Shown here in pieces: positions 41,538-53,224 of a stretch of 64,000 bases of DNA. Within the stretch, counting starts at the first letter, position 1. Every line of letters begins with the position of its first letter. Source of the stretch: an uncultured Luteimonas sp. (GTDB lineage: Bacteria > Pseudomonadota > Gammaproteobacteria > Xanthomonadales > Xanthomonadaceae); NCBI GenBank assembly GCA_934541015.1, contig CAKTDC010000014.1, positions 1 through 64,000 on the forward strand. Direction: 5' to 3'. The notes under the pieces were generated by a model. That model worked only from the letters and a program-made list of their open reading frames with translations, was not told where the DNA came from and did not search any database. The translations under genes were made by a program, and so were the position numbers.

Positions 41538-42793
41538 GGCGCCTCCACGGGTGCGTTCATCGACAGGGGCCGGTCCGCGGCCCGGGAGGCCGGCGCGGCG
41601 CGGGGCTGTCCGACCGCCTGCGGCGGGTCGTCCAGCGGCAGGGTCAGCTGGACATGGAATCCGTGGCCGGGCGAGGTCTCCACCCGCAGGCCGCCGCCGT
41701 GCGCGGCCAGCCGCTCGCGCATGCCGACCAGGCCGTTGCCGGCGACCCCGGCGTGGTCGGCGCCCCTGCCGTCGTCGCGCGCGTCCAGGACCACGGCGCC
41801 GCCCTCGAACCGGTAATCCAGGCGCAGGCTCGCGGCCTCGGCGTGGCGCACGGTATTGGTGATGATTTCCTGGGTGCAGCGCAGCAGGACGTGGGCGCGC
41901 TCGGGGTCGTCGAGCAGGAAGCTGTCGGGCATCTCCATCGCGATCTCCAGGCCGGGGACGCTGTCGGCCAGCGGCAGCAGGGTGGCGCGCATGTCGATGG
42001 CGTCCTCCTCGCGCAGCCGGCTCACCGCCTCGCGCACGTCGCTCAGCAGCAGCTTGGCCAGGGTACGGGCCTGGTTCACGTGCTCCTGTGCCTGGCCCTC
42101 GACCAGATGGTTGGCCACCTCCAGGTTCAGGCTCAGCGCGGTCAGATGGTGGCCGAGCAGGTCGTGCAGTTCGCGCGAGATCCGGGTGCGCTCGTTGACC
42201 CGCACGCTTTCGGCGAGCAGGGCGCGGGTCGCCCGCAGCTCGGCGTTCAGGCGCCGCTGCTCCTCGCGCGCCCGCGCCTGCTGGCGGCCGACCAGGCTGA
42301 TCACGTAGACGAACCCGGCGAAGCCGACGTACAGCATCGACTGCATCACCGCCTCGGTCCAGGACATGTCGATGAACCGGGCGTAGACCGGGACGATCAC
42401 CAGCTCGCTCACCACCAGCCAGGCGATCCCGGTCACCAGCGGCAGCCGCCACGGCAGCACGCAGGCCACCACCATCAGCAGGATGCTGCCCAGGCCGCTG
42501 CGGCTGAAGTAGCTGATCCCGATGGCGCTGGCCGTCATCAGCGCCAGCAGCAGGTAGTCGAACAGGCCGGTCCGCCGCTCGTTCAGCGCGTAGGTCAGCC
42601 AGGCGTAGCTGAGCCCGAACAGGCCCCAGGCCAGCCACGGGTACCAGCCGAGCCCGGACCCGACCACGGCCACGGCGCCGAACTCCGCCGACTCGTCGTG
42701 GCGGGACAGCATCAGCAGCGGCAGCCCGACGACGGCCCAGGTGAACAGGCCCGCGTAGCGCAGCAGCCGGCTGTGGTCCAGGCGCGTCAACAT
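41534..42793 (-). CDS. LiaS/DesK-type sensor histidine kinase
   Basis: A 419-residue membrane kinase. About five transmembrane helices fill residues 10-165 (for example YLLLALMTASAIGISYF and SILLMVVACVLPWRLPLV) with little periplasmic sequence, so sensing is likely intramembrane. The HisKA_3 domain has the phospho-His in RISRELHDLLGHHLTAL, and the HATPase_c domain has QEIITNTVRHA (N-box), DDGRG and GNGLVGMRERL. A Pro/Ala-rich tail follows. It forms a coupled operon with the NarL-type regulator gene. Confidence 0.9.
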   Translation of the reverse strand: MLTRLDHSRLLRYAGLFTWAVVGLPLLMLSRHDESAEFGAVAVVGSGLGWYPWLAWGLFGLSYAWLTYALNERRTGLFDYLLLALMTASAIGISYFSRSGLGSILLMVVACVLPWRLPLVTGIAWLVVSELVIVPVYARFIDMSWTEAVMQSMLYVGFAGFVYVISLVGRQQARAREEQRRLNAELRATRALLAESVRVNERTRISRELHDLLGHHLTALSLNLEVANHLVEGQAQEHVNQARTLAKLLLSDVREAVSRLREEDAIDMRATLLPLADSVPGLEIAMEMPDSFLLDDPERAHVLLRCTQEIITNTVRHAEAASLRLDYRFEGGAVVLDARDDGRGADHAGVAGNGLVGMRERLAAHGGGLRVETSPGHGFHVQLTLPLDDPPQAVGQPRAAPASRAADRPLSMNAPVEAP

Positions 42794-42983
42794 GGCGCCA
42801 TGGTAGGCCGATCCGGGGCCGCCGGGCGTCCCTCGGAAGTCATGCCCGGGTCACCGCCGGCCGGGCGCGCATGCGATAATCCGCACCTGATGGATGCCGG
42901 CGCGGCCATGCGCAGGGCCCGCGTCCGCCCCATGCCATGCGCGGCGGCGAACCGCCGCGATCCGCAAGCCACCGGAGTCAGGA

Positions 42984-43586
42984 ATGTCGATCCTCATCCG
43001 CGACGTGCGGGAGCACGAGCTGGATTCCATCCTCGCCCTCAACAACGCCGCCGGCCCCGCCATCCTGCCGCTGGATGCCGCCCGCCTCCGCTGGTTCTAC
43101 GACACCGCCGAGTACTTCCGCGTCGCCTACCGCGACGGCGCGCTGGTCGGCTTCCTGGTGGGGATGGGCTCGGACGCCGTGCACGACAGCAGCAACTTCC
43201 GCTGGTTCCACGGGCATTACCCGCGGTTCTTCTACATCGACCGGGTGGTGGTCGCCAGCCGCCGCCGCGGCGGCGGCGTCGGCCGGGCCTTCTATGCCGA
43301 CGTGCAGAGCTACGCCGAGCTGCGCTACCCGGTGCTGGCCTGCGAGGTGTTCCTGGAGCACGACAACGATCCGGTGCGGCTGTTCCACGGCAGCTTCGGC
43401 TTCCGCGAGGTCGGCCAGCACGTGATGCCCGAGAACGGCATCCGCGCCTCGATGCTGATCAAGGAGATGTGCAGCTACGACTGGGTGCGCCAGCAGTACG
43501 GCGACGCCCTGCCCGACGCGGCCTGGCTGACCCGCCCCCGCGGCGGCGTGCAGGGGCAGGCGCGCCCGGCCGGGCTGCCGGCGTGA
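42984..43586 (+). CDS. GNAT-family acetyltransferase upstream of minC
   Basis: A 200-residue acetyltransferase. The core reads FYIDRVVVASRRRGGGVGRAFYADV (R/QxxGxG motif A), with the earlier strand ALVGFLVGMGSD and the late strand FHGSFGFREVGQHV. The substrate is unknown. GGAGTCAGGA precedes ATG at 42984. Its TGA overlaps the GTG start of minC (GTGA at 43583-43586), so it is translationally coupled to the division-site genes. Confidence 0.82.
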   Translation: MSILIRDVREHELDSILALNNAAGPAILPLDAARLRWFYDTAEYFRVAYRDGALVGFLVGMGSDAVHDSSNFRWFHGHYPRFFYIDRVVVASRRRGGGVGRAFYADVQSYAELRYPVLACEVFLEHDNDPVRLFHGSFGFREVGQHVMPENGIRASMLIKEMCSYDWVRQQYGDALPDAAWLTRPRGGVQGQARPAGLPA

Positions 43587-44362
43587 GTGTGGCCGCGGCA
43601 GGGACGGCGCTGGACTACACGCCGGCGGGCGAGCTGAAGATCGGCCAGGTCGGCATCGCCAACCTGCGCGTGCTCACGCTCGACCCCCAGCGGCTGGCCG
43701 CGGAGATGCGCGAGCGCGTGGTCCGCGCGCCGCGGCTGTTCGAGCGCGCCGCGGTGATCGTCGACTTCGGCGCCCTGGCGGACACGCCGGATGTGGACAC
43801 CGCGCGCGGCCTGCTCGAAGCGCTGCGCGGGGCCGGCGTGATCCCCGTCGCGCTGGCGTACGGCAGCAGCGACAACGAGCGCCTCGCCGACGCCCTGGGC
43901 CTGCCGCTGCTGGCCAAGTTCCGCGCCCAGTACGAGCGCGCCGCCGATGCGGCGGCACCGGCACCGGCACCGGCACCGGCGCCCTCCCCGGCGGCCCCCA
44001 CGCCGGCCGCCCCCCCGCCTGCGGCAGCGGGCCAGCCCGGCCTGATCCAGTCCGCGCCGGTCCGCTCGGGCCAGCAGGTGTACGCCGAGAACCGCGACCT
44101 GACCGTGCTCTCGGCGGTCGGCGCCGGCGCCGAGGTCATCGCCGACGGCTCCATCCACATCTACGGCGCCCTGCGCGGCCGCGCGCTCGCCGGCGCCCAG
44201 GGCAACGAGGGCGCGCGAATCTTCTGCCGCGCCTTCCACGCCGAGCTGGTCGCGGTGGCCGGGCACTACAAGGTGCTCGAGGACATCCCGAAGGAGCTGC
44301 ACGGCAAGCCGGTGCAGGTCTGGCTGGACCACGACGAATTGAAGATAGGATTGCTGGAGTAG
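43583..44362 (+). CDS. minC: Septum site-determining protein MinC
   Basis: A 259-residue FtsZ assembly inhibitor that acts at the poles with MinD. The N-terminal domain (ELKIGQVGIANLRVLTLDP, AAVIVDFGAL) contacts FtsZ. A long Pro/Ala linker (PAPAPAPAPSPAAPTPAAPP) precedes the C-terminal beta-helix domain (LIQSAPVRSGQQVYAENRDL, ADGSIHIYGALRGRALAGAQ, ARIFCRAFHAELVAVAGHY) that dimerises and binds MinD. The start is GTG, overlapping the acetyltransferase stop. The linker is encoded by a slippage-prone CCGGCA tract near 43955-43985. Confidence 0.94.
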   Translation: MSVAAAGTALDYTPAGELKIGQVGIANLRVLTLDPQRLAAEMRERVVRAPRLFERAAVIVDFGALADTPDVDTARGLLEALRGAGVIPVALAYGSSDNERLADALGLPLLAKFRAQYERAADAAAPAPAPAPAPSPAAPTPAAPPPAAAGQPGLIQSAPVRSGQQVYAENRDLTVLSAVGAGAEVIADGSIHIYGALRGRALAGAQGNEGARIFCRAFHAELVAVAGHYKVLEDIPKELHGKPVQVWLDHDELKIGLLE

Positions 44363-44447
44363 AGGATCCGGGCCGGGGAGCGCTTGCGCCCCTCCGGCCG
44401 TCCCCGCCGTCCAGCTCGACCCCGGCACAGCACAACGGAGAACCCCA

Positions 44448-45257
44448 TTGGCCGAAATCATCGTAGTCACCTCAGGCAAGGGCGGCGTCGGCAAGACGAC
44501 CAGCAGCGCCAGCCTCGCCAACGGCCTCGCGCGCCGCGGCAAGAAAGTCGCGGTCATCGACTTCGACGTCGGCCTGCGCAACCTCGACCTGATCATGGGC
44601 TGCGAGCGCCGGGTGGTGTACGACTTCGTCAATGTCGTCCAGGGCGAAGCCTCGCTGCGGCAGGCGCTGATCAAGGACAAGCGCTTCGACAACCTCTTCG
44701 TGCTCGCCGCCTCGCAGACCCGCGACAAGGACGCGCTGACCCGGGAGGGCGTGGAGAAGGTGCTCAAGGACCTGGCCGACGACGGCTTCGACTTCATCAT
44801 CTGCGATTCCCCGGCCGGCATCGAGAAGGGCGCGTTCCTGTCGATGTACTTCGCCGACCGCGCGATCGTGGTGGTCAACCCGGAAGTCTCCTCGGTGCGC
44901 GACTCCGACCGCATCCTCGGCCTGCTCGCTTCCAAGACGCGCAAGGCCGAGACCGGCGAGCGCGTGCAGGAACACCTCCTGCTGACCCGCTACAGCCCGG
45001 CGCGGGTGGAGACCGGGGAAATGCTCTCCATCGCCGACGTCGAGGAGGTGCTGGGCATCAGGACCCTGGGCGTGATCCCCGAATCGCCGGACGTGCTCAA
45101 CGCCTCCAACAAGGGCGAGCCGGTGATCCTGGACATGGAATCACCCGCCGGGCAGGCCTACGACGACGCGGTCGCGCGCCTGCTGGGCGAGGAGCGGCCG
45201 ATGCGCTTCACCCAGATCGAGAAGAAGGGCTTCTTCAGCAAGCTCTTCGGAGGTTGA
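44448..45257 (+). CDS. minD: Septum site-determining ATPase MinD
   Basis: A 269-residue ParA-type ATPase. The deviant Walker A is GKGGVGKTTSS (residues about 10-20), and further landmarks are VIDFDVGLRNLDLIMG (switch I), IICDSPAGIEKG (Walker B) and the C-terminal membrane-targeting helix (IEKKGFFSKLFGG). It recruits MinC to the membrane and oscillates with MinE. TTG at 44448 follows ACGGAG and gives LAEIIVVTSGKGG, exactly the family N-terminus. It follows minC by 85 bases; minE starts 3 bases after its stop. Confidence 0.96.
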   Translation: MAEIIVVTSGKGGVGKTTSSASLANGLARRGKKVAVIDFDVGLRNLDLIMGCERRVVYDFVNVVQGEASLRQALIKDKRFDNLFVLAASQTRDKDALTREGVEKVLKDLADDGFDFIICDSPAGIEKGAFLSMYFADRAIVVVNPEVSSVRDSDRILGLLASKTRKAETGERVQEHLLLTRYSPARVETGEMLSIADVEEVLGIRTLGVIPESPDVLNASNKGEPVILDMESPAGQAYDDAVARLLGEERPMRFTQIEKKGFFSKLFGG

Positions 45258-45260
45258 GGC

Positions 45261-45524
45261 ATGGGACTGTTCGATTTCCTCAGGCCGAAGCAGAACACCG
45301 CCGCGATCGCCAAGGACCGGCTGCGCATCATCGTTGCGCAGGAGCGCACCAGCCGCAACGCGCCCGACTACCTGCCGCTGCTGCAGCGCGAGCTGCTGGA
45401 AGTGATCCGCAAGTACGTGAGCATCGACGCCGAGGCGGTCAAGGTCGACCTGGTCAAGGACGGCGACCACGACGTGCTCGACATCTCCGTCGCCCTGCCC
45501 GAAGAACGCGCCGCGCCGGCATGA
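45261..45524 (+). CDS. minE: Cell division topological specificity factor MinE
   Basis: An 87-residue protein that stimulates MinD ATPase and drives its oscillation. The N-terminal membrane/MinD-binding helix is [11 protein letters not shown], then [14 protein letters not shown] (anti-MinCD domain), and the dimerisation strands and helix are [17 protein letters not shown] and [21 protein letters not shown]. Length and order match the family. It is the last gene of minCDE. Confidence 0.96.
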   Translation: MGLFDFLRPKQNTAAIAKDRLRIIVAQERTSRNAPDYLPLLQRELLEVIRKYVSIDAEAVKVDLVKDGDHDVLDISVALPEERAAPA

Positions 45525-45564
45525 CGGCGGCGTCCTGCCGCCGGCGGCCGGGCGGCAAGCGGCC

Positions 45565-46104
45565 ATGACCGCGCAGGATCCGCCGGCAGCCGGCGACGTC
45601 CTGCTGCTGCGCGAGATCGCCTTCGAAGATGCCGCCGCCCTGCTCGCGCGCTGGGGCCTGACCCTGGCGCGCGTCGCCGACGGCGCACCGATCCCCGGCA
45701 GCTACTGGGGCGAGCCCGAGGCCGGCCTGGTCGGCGAAACCGTGCATGCGCGCGGCGACACCCCCCTGCACTCGCTGCTGCACGAGGCCGCGCACCTGAT
45801 CGTGCTGCCCCCGGAGCGGCGCCGGCAGGTGCATACCGACGCCACCGACTCGGTCGCCGAGGAGGACGCGGTCTGCGTGCTGCAGGCCCTGCTCGGCGAC
45901 GAGCTGCCCGGCGTCGGCCGGGCGCGGGTCCTGGCCGACATGGATGCCTGGGGCTACACCTTCCGCCTCGGCTCGGCCGCGGCGTACTTCGAATCCGACG
46001 CCGACGAGGCCTGGCGCTGGCTGCAGCGTGCCGGACTGGTCGACGGCGAACGCCGCCTGCTGCGCCCCGGCGGCGCACTTGCGGAGCGTCCGGCCAGCGC
46101 CTAG
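45565..46104 (+). CDS. Putative zinc metallopeptidase-like protein with HEAAH motif
   Basis: A 179-residue soluble protein that I cannot assign to a named family. It contains LLHEAAHLIVL (residues 71-81, HExxH at 73-77) and, 22 residues later, EEDAVCVLQALL whose Glu (99 or 100) could be a third zinc ligand, as in gluzincin-like proteins. There is no signal peptide. It follows minE by 40 bases and precedes the ACE-like peptidase by 39 bases on the same strand, so it may be the tail of the min operon. Protease activity is inference from the motif. Confidence 0.6.
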   Translation: MTAQDPPAAGDVLLLREIAFEDAAALLARWGLTLARVADGAPIPGSYWGEPEAGLVGETVHARGDTPLHSLLHEAAHLIVLPPERRRQVHTDATDSVAEEDAVCVLQALLGDELPGVGRARVLADMDAWGYTFRLGSAAAYFESDADEAWRWLQRAGLVDGERRLLRPGGALAERPASA

Positions 46105-46143
46105 CCTGCGCGTTCCGCGCCAGCCGCACTCCAGGACAGCACC

Positions 46144-48156
46144 ATGTCCCATCGCCATGCCCTGCTTGCGCTCGCCGTCGTGGCGGGCCTCACCCTTGCC
46201 TCCTGCACCCGCACCCCGTCGCCCGACGTCTCCGGCAGCCCGGACCACCCGGCGCCGCCGCGCGACGAAACCGCCGACCAGTTCATCGAGCGGGTCAACG
46301 CCGAATACCGCGCGATGTACCCGGAGCTGACATCCGCGCAGTGGCTCTCGTCCACCTACATCAACGACGACAGCCAGCTGCTGGCCGCCAAGGCCAACGA
46401 GAAGTACCTGGGCGCGCTCAACCGCTGGATCGCGCAGTCGCGCCGCTTCGAGGGGCAGCAGATGTCGCCGGAAACCGCGCGCGCCATCACCCTGCTCAAG
46501 CTGCGCACGGCCATGCCCGCGCCCAACGATCCGGCCAAGCTCGCCGAACTGTCGCAGATCGCCACCCGCATGGAGGCCGCCTACGGCGCCGGCAGCTACT
46601 GCCGCCAGCAGGGCGACAGCCAGCAGTGCCGCCAGCTGGGCGAACTCGAGGACGTGCTGCGCAACAGCCGCGACTACGACGAGCAGCTCGACGCCTGGCA
46701 GGGCTGGCACAGCATCGCCCAGCCGATGCGCGGCGACTACACCCGCTTCGTCGAACTGGTCAACGAAGGCTCGCGCGACCTGGGCTTCGCCGACGCCGGC
46801 GAGATGTGGCGCGCCGGCTACGACATGACGCCGGCCGAGATCGCGGCCGAGACCGACCGCCTCTGGGGCCAGGTCAAGCCGCTGTACGAACAGCTGCACT
46901 GCTACGCCCGCACCCGTCTGGAAGCGCGCTACCCCGGGCGCGGCTCGGTCGACGGCCTGCTGCCGGCGCACCTGACGGGCAACATGTGGCAGCAGGACTG
47001 GGGCAACCTCTGGGACGTGCTGGCGCCGTACGGCGAGGCCCAGGCCGGCAGCCTGGACGTCTCCGGCGCGCTGGAGCGGCAGTACAGCACCGGGCTCAAC
47101 GATCTGCTGACGCAGCAGAACGCGATGATCAGCGACACCCGCCGCGCCGAGGTCGTGCGTGCCGCCGAGCTCGACATCGCCAACCGCATGACCCGGCGCG
47201 CCGAGGATTTCTACCTGTCGCTGGGCATGCCCTCGCTGCCCGAGAGCTACTGGAAGAAGACCCAGTTCATCAAGCCGCGCGACCGCGACGTGGTCTGCCA
47301 CGCCAGCGCCTGGGACATGAACATGGGCGGCGCCGACGGCAAGTCGCCCGACGTGCGCACCAAGATGTGCATCAAGCCGAACGAGGAAGACTTCACCACG
47401 ATCTACCACGAGCTCGGCCACGTCTATTACTACCTGGCCTACAACCACCTGCCGCCGCTGTTCCAGGACGGCGCCCACGACGGCTTCCACGAGGCCATCG
47501 GCGACACCATCGAACTGGCGATGACGCCGCGCTACCTCAACTCGATCGGGCTGGTCGGCGAACCGCGCCAGAGCAACGAGGCGCTGATCAACTCGCAGAT
47601 GCGCACGGCGCTGGCCAAGGTCGCCTTCATGCCCTTCGGGCTGATGATCGACCGCTGGCGCTGGGGGGTGTTCGACGGCTCGATCACGCCGGAGAACTAC
47701 AACCGCGCCTGGTGGGACCTCAAGGCGCGCTACCAGGGCGTGGCGCCGGTGGCGGCCCGCGGCGAGGAGTTCTTCGATCCGGGCGCGAAGTACCACGTGC
47801 CCGGCAACACGCCGTACACGCGCTACTTCCTCTCGCACGTGCTGCAGTTCCAGTTCTACAAGGCCCTGTGCGACGCTTCCGGCCACCAGGGGCCGCTGTA
47901 CGAATGCAGCTTCTACGGCAACAAGGCGGCGGGCGAGAAGTTCTGGACGATGCTCTCCAAGGGCAACAGCCAGCCCTGGCAGCAGACGATGAAGGAGCTG
48001 ACCGGCGGCGAGCAGATGGACGCCTCGGCGGTGCTCGAATACTTCTCGCCGCTGCAGGCATGGCTGCAGCAGCAGAACGAGGGCAGGAGCTGCGGCTGGT
48101 CGGTCCCGGCCGCGCAGACTGCCCAGCCGGCAGCGGCCGGGGAAACAGCAGGCTGA
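46144..48156 (+). CDS. Angiotensin-converting-enzyme-like M2 dipeptidyl carboxypeptidase
   Basis: A 670-residue exported zinc peptidase of family M2 that removes dipeptides from peptide C-termini. It has a lipoprotein signal (LTLASCTRT) and an alpha-helical body. The zinc motif HELGH is at residues 422-426 in TTIYHELGHVYYYLAY, and the third ligand Glu450 is in GFHEAIGDTIELAM. Downstream, KYHVPGNTPYTRYFLSHVLQ and FQFYKALC are the ACE-typical substrate and catalytic His/Tyr region. ACE homologues are known from Xanthomonas. It stands alone, and the lipid anchor suggests periplasmic or outer-membrane peptide breakdown. Confidence 0.94.
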   Translation: MSHRHALLALAVVAGLTLASCTRTPSPDVSGSPDHPAPPRDETADQFIERVNAEYRAMYPELTSAQWLSSTYINDDSQLLAAKANEKYLGALNRWIAQSRRFEGQQMSPETARAITLLKLRTAMPAPNDPAKLAELSQIATRMEAAYGAGSYCRQQGDSQQCRQLGELEDVLRNSRDYDEQLDAWQGWHSIAQPMRGDYTRFVELVNEGSRDLGFADAGEMWRAGYDMTPAEIAAETDRLWGQVKPLYEQLHCYARTRLEARYPGRGSVDGLLPAHLTGNMWQQDWGNLWDVLAPYGEAQAGSLDVSGALERQYSTGLNDLLTQQNAMISDTRRAEVVRAAELDIANRMTRRAEDFYLSLGMPSLPESYWKKTQFIKPRDRDVVCHASAWDMNMGGADGKSPDVRTKMCIKPNEEDFTTIYHELGHVYYYLAYNHLPPLFQDGAHDGFHEAIGDTIELAMTPRYLNSIGLVGEPRQSNEALINSQMRTALAKVAFMPFGLMIDRWRWGVFDGSITPENYNRAWWDLKARYQGVAPVAARGEEFFDPGAKYHVPGNTPYTRYFLSHVLQFQFYKALCDASGHQGPLYECSFYGNKAAGEKFWTMLSKGNSQPWQQTMKELTGGEQMDASAVLEYFSPLQAWLQQQNEGRSCGWSVPAAQTAQPAAAGETAG

Positions 48157-48452
48157 GAGTCCCGGAGTTTCCCGGATCGTCATCCAACAAGCTCCGGTAA
48201 GGCTTCCGGCTCGCCCCTCTCTCGCCACCCCATTGCAGGAGCGGCGTCAGCGGCGACCGCGCCACTGAAGCCACGCCCGGGAAAGTTGTTCCATCCAGAG
48301 CCAAGGCGCCACTGCTCCGCATCGGAAGGACGCCGCGCCCTGTCGGCCGGGGATTGCTCCCCGGCCCGGGACGACCTGCTGTCCGCAGGCCCCGATCCAG
48401 CTCTGCCCTTTCGATTCCCCCGCACTTGGGAGAAGAACCTTTTTTCAGCCCC
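48157..48452. other. Intergenic region with reversed REP-like unit
   Basis: About 296 bases between two convergent genes (M2 peptidase and efflux pump). It contains GCAGGAGCGGCGTCAGCGGC (within 48234-48263), an inverted relative of the REP-like units at 3464 and 23531. There is no clear hairpin with T-run. A TTTTTT run at 48440 lies next to the pump gene end. Confidence 0.5.
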
Positions 48453-49700
48453 TCAGACCTGCTCGGCCGGGCCCAGCGTCGCTGGCGGCGGCATGTCCGG
48501 CGGTCGCGGCGCCGGCCGCCGGCTCTCCCAGACCCAGAACCCCCAGCCGAGCATGGTGAAGCAGGCGGCCGCGGCCGCCATCAGCAGCCCCGAGTGGCTG
48601 ACCATGGGCGAGAGCAGGCCGGCGACGGCGGCATTGAGCACCAGCGAGGTGAAGGCCTGCAGCGACGAGGCCGACCCGCGCTGGCGCGGATACATGTCCA
48701 GGATCAGCAGGGTCACGATCGGGAACACCAGGGCGATGCCGAAGGCGTTGAGCACCATCGGCAGGATCGCCCACGGCACCGCCGGCTCCGTCGCCAGCGC
48801 GTGGTAGGCGACGTTGGACAGCACCGCCACGCCGCAGCAGGCGAAACCGATGGAGGCCAGCCGCTCACCGGGAACGCGCCCGGCCGTCTTCCCCGACAGG
48901 TAGGCGCCGACCACCATCCCGCTGATCATCGGAATGAAGAACCAGCCGAACTGGCGCTCGTTCAGGCGCAGGATGTCCAGCACGAAGGCCGGCGCCGAGG
49001 CGATGATCAGGAACAGCGCCGCGAAGTTGAACGCGGCCGCCGCCGCCAGGCGCTGGAAGCGGCGGTTGAGGAAGATCGCCAGGTAATCGCGCAGGATGTG
49101 CCGCGCCGCCACCGGCGTGCGCGCCTGCGGCGGATGGGTCTCCGGCAGCCAGCGCCAGGTCGACGCCAGCAGCAGCGCCGAGAACAGCACCAGGAACCAG
49201 AAGATCAACGGCCAGCGGCCCCAGCCCAGCAGCCAGCCGCCGATCACCGGCGCCAGCGCCGGGGCGACGCTGAAGATCATCGACACCTGGCTGAGCAGCC
49301 GCTGCGCACCGTCGCCGTGCATCACGTCGCGGATCACCGCCCGCCCGACGATCAGCCCCACCCCGGCCGACAGCCCCTGCAGGGCGCGGAACGCAAGCAG
49401 GGTGGACAGGTCGCGCGCCAGCGCGCAGCCAACCGAGGCGAAGGTGAACACCACCAGCCCGCCCAGGATCACCCGGCGCCGCCCGATCGCGTCCGACAGC
49501 GGCCCGTGGACCACGCTCATCAGGGCATAGGCGACCAGGTAGACGCTGATCGTCTGCTGCATCGCCAGCTTGTCGGCGCCCAGGTCCGCGCCCATTGCCG
49601 GGAACGCGGGGAAGATCGTGTCGATCGAGAACGGCCCGAACATCGCCAGTCCGGCCAGCAGCAGCGACAGCCGCCTCAGGTTCACAGGCGCGTGGGGCAT
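48453..49700 (-). CDS. Bcr/CflA-family multidrug efflux MFS transporter
   Basis: A 415-residue inner-membrane drug/proton antiporter with 12 helices. Family signs are LAMFGPFSIDTIFPAFPAMG, the MFS motif A-like GPLSDAIGRRRVILGG, FRALQGLSAGVGLIVGRAVI, SVAPALAPVIGGWL and the LSGKTAGRVPGERL loop. Members export bicyclomycin, chloramphenicol or sulfonamides, but the substrate here is unknown. ATG at 49700 follows AAAGGATTCC; longer frames run through the neighbouring riboswitch region and are not real. It is transcribed divergently from gcvP. Confidence 0.9.
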   Translation of the reverse strand: MPHAPVNLRRLSLLLAGLAMFGPFSIDTIFPAFPAMGADLGADKLAMQQTISVYLVAYALMSVVHGPLSDAIGRRRVILGGLVVFTFASVGCALARDLSTLLAFRALQGLSAGVGLIVGRAVIRDVMHGDGAQRLLSQVSMIFSVAPALAPVIGGWLLGWGRWPLIFWFLVLFSALLLASTWRWLPETHPPQARTPVAARHILRDYLAIFLNRRFQRLAAAAAFNFAALFLIIASAPAFVLDILRLNERQFGWFFIPMISGMVVGAYLSGKTAGRVPGERLASIGFACCGVAVLSNVAYHALATEPAVPWAILPMVLNAFGIALVFPIVTLLILDMYPRQRGSASSLQAFTSLVLNAAVAGLLSPMVSHSGLLMAAAAACFTMLGWGFWVWESRRPAPRPPDMPPPATLGPAEQV

Positions 49701-49823
49701 CGGAATCCTTTCGGGGAGCGGGCGGCCGCGGCGGGCCGGGGGGGCGGGCTGCCCTGCGGGCGCGCCGGAGGGCGCGGCGGTCGCCGGGCCGGAACCCCCG
49801 CGGGCCCGCGCCATCATCCGCGC

Positions 49824-49829
49824 TATAAT
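49824..49829 (+). promoter_or_regulatory. -10 element of the glycine riboswitch/gcvP transcript
   Basis: A perfect TATAAT, 14 bases before the first riboswitch stem, so transcription should begin near 49836. No good -35 is visible 17 bases upstream. Confidence 0.6.
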
Positions 49830-49842
49830 CGCACCCGCAACC

Positions 49843-50044
49843 AGGTGGGAGAAGCGGGCGCCCCGGAAGGGTGCGTTCCGCTGCCGAAGGCGCAAACGCC
49901 CGTAATCGCTCAGGCCCGATACCACCGCAGCGGCACAACTCTGGAGAGACCGACCGGCCTGGCCGGAACCGGCGCCGAAGGGGCACGAAGCAGGCGATCC
50001 CCGTCCGCCGGCTTCCAAACTCTCAGGCAAAAGGACAGAGGGGC
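49843..50044 (+). ncRNA. Tandem glycine riboswitch upstream of gcvP
   Basis: Two aptamers in series. Aptamer 1 (49843-49926) has its closing stem GGTGG/CCACC, GGGAGA, GCCGAAGGCGCAAA and CGCTCAGGC. Aptamer 2 (49939-50042) has CTCTGG/CAGAGG, GGAGAGACCG, GCGCCGAAGGGGCA and ACTCTCAGGCAAAAGGACAG. These are the conserved elements of the glycine riboswitch class, and the linker between the aptamers is short. Glycine binding normally turns on glycine cleavage genes. The output is 190 bases away from gcvP and separated by a repeat element, so whether control is at transcription or translation cannot be read. Confidence 0.93.
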
Positions 50045-50068
50045 ACCATCGCCATGGATCGCCCGTAC

Positions 50069-50186
50069 CGTCATTCCAGCGCAAGCTGGAATCCATTTCG
50101 ACTGTCGCCCTTCAAGCAACGGCAGACGCAAGATGGCCCCCGGCTTGACCAGCCTTCAGCTGTTGTGAAGCGCTTCGCCGGGATGA
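50069..50186. repeat. MITE/REP-like repeat between riboswitch and gcvP
   Basis: A 118-bp unit bounded by inverted CGTCAT and ATGACG. It contains the hairpin ATTCCAGC-GCAA-GCTGGAAT (50073-50092) and ends CGCCGGGATGACG. It belongs to the 'cgtcattcc...gggatgacg' repeat group common in these genomes and has inserted into the 5' untranslated region of gcvP. Confidence 0.7.
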
Positions 50187-50234
50187 CGACACCGGAGAAT
50201 CCTGCGGCGCCCCTCCCTTCCCGGTGCCTCCGCC

Positions 50235-53165
<2,931 letters not shown>

Positions 53166-53197
53166 CGGATCCCTCCCCCGCTGCCGCGGCGCGGGAT

Positions 53198-53224
53198 CCG
53201 GAGCCGCCCGGACGGCGGCTCCGG
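53198..53224 (+). terminator. Strong hairpin after gcvP
   Basis: CCGGAGCCGCC, loop CGGAC, GGCGGCTCCGG: an 11-bp perfect stem 32 bases after the gcvP stop. There is no T-run, so it may aid termination or protect the 3' end. The opposing FUSC gene ends at 53361. Confidence 0.5.

Noticed and set aside
43955-43990. CCGGCA repeats in minC as a regulatory repeat
   Set aside because: They simply encode the Pro/Ala linker between the two MinC domains. They are slippage-prone but ordinary.
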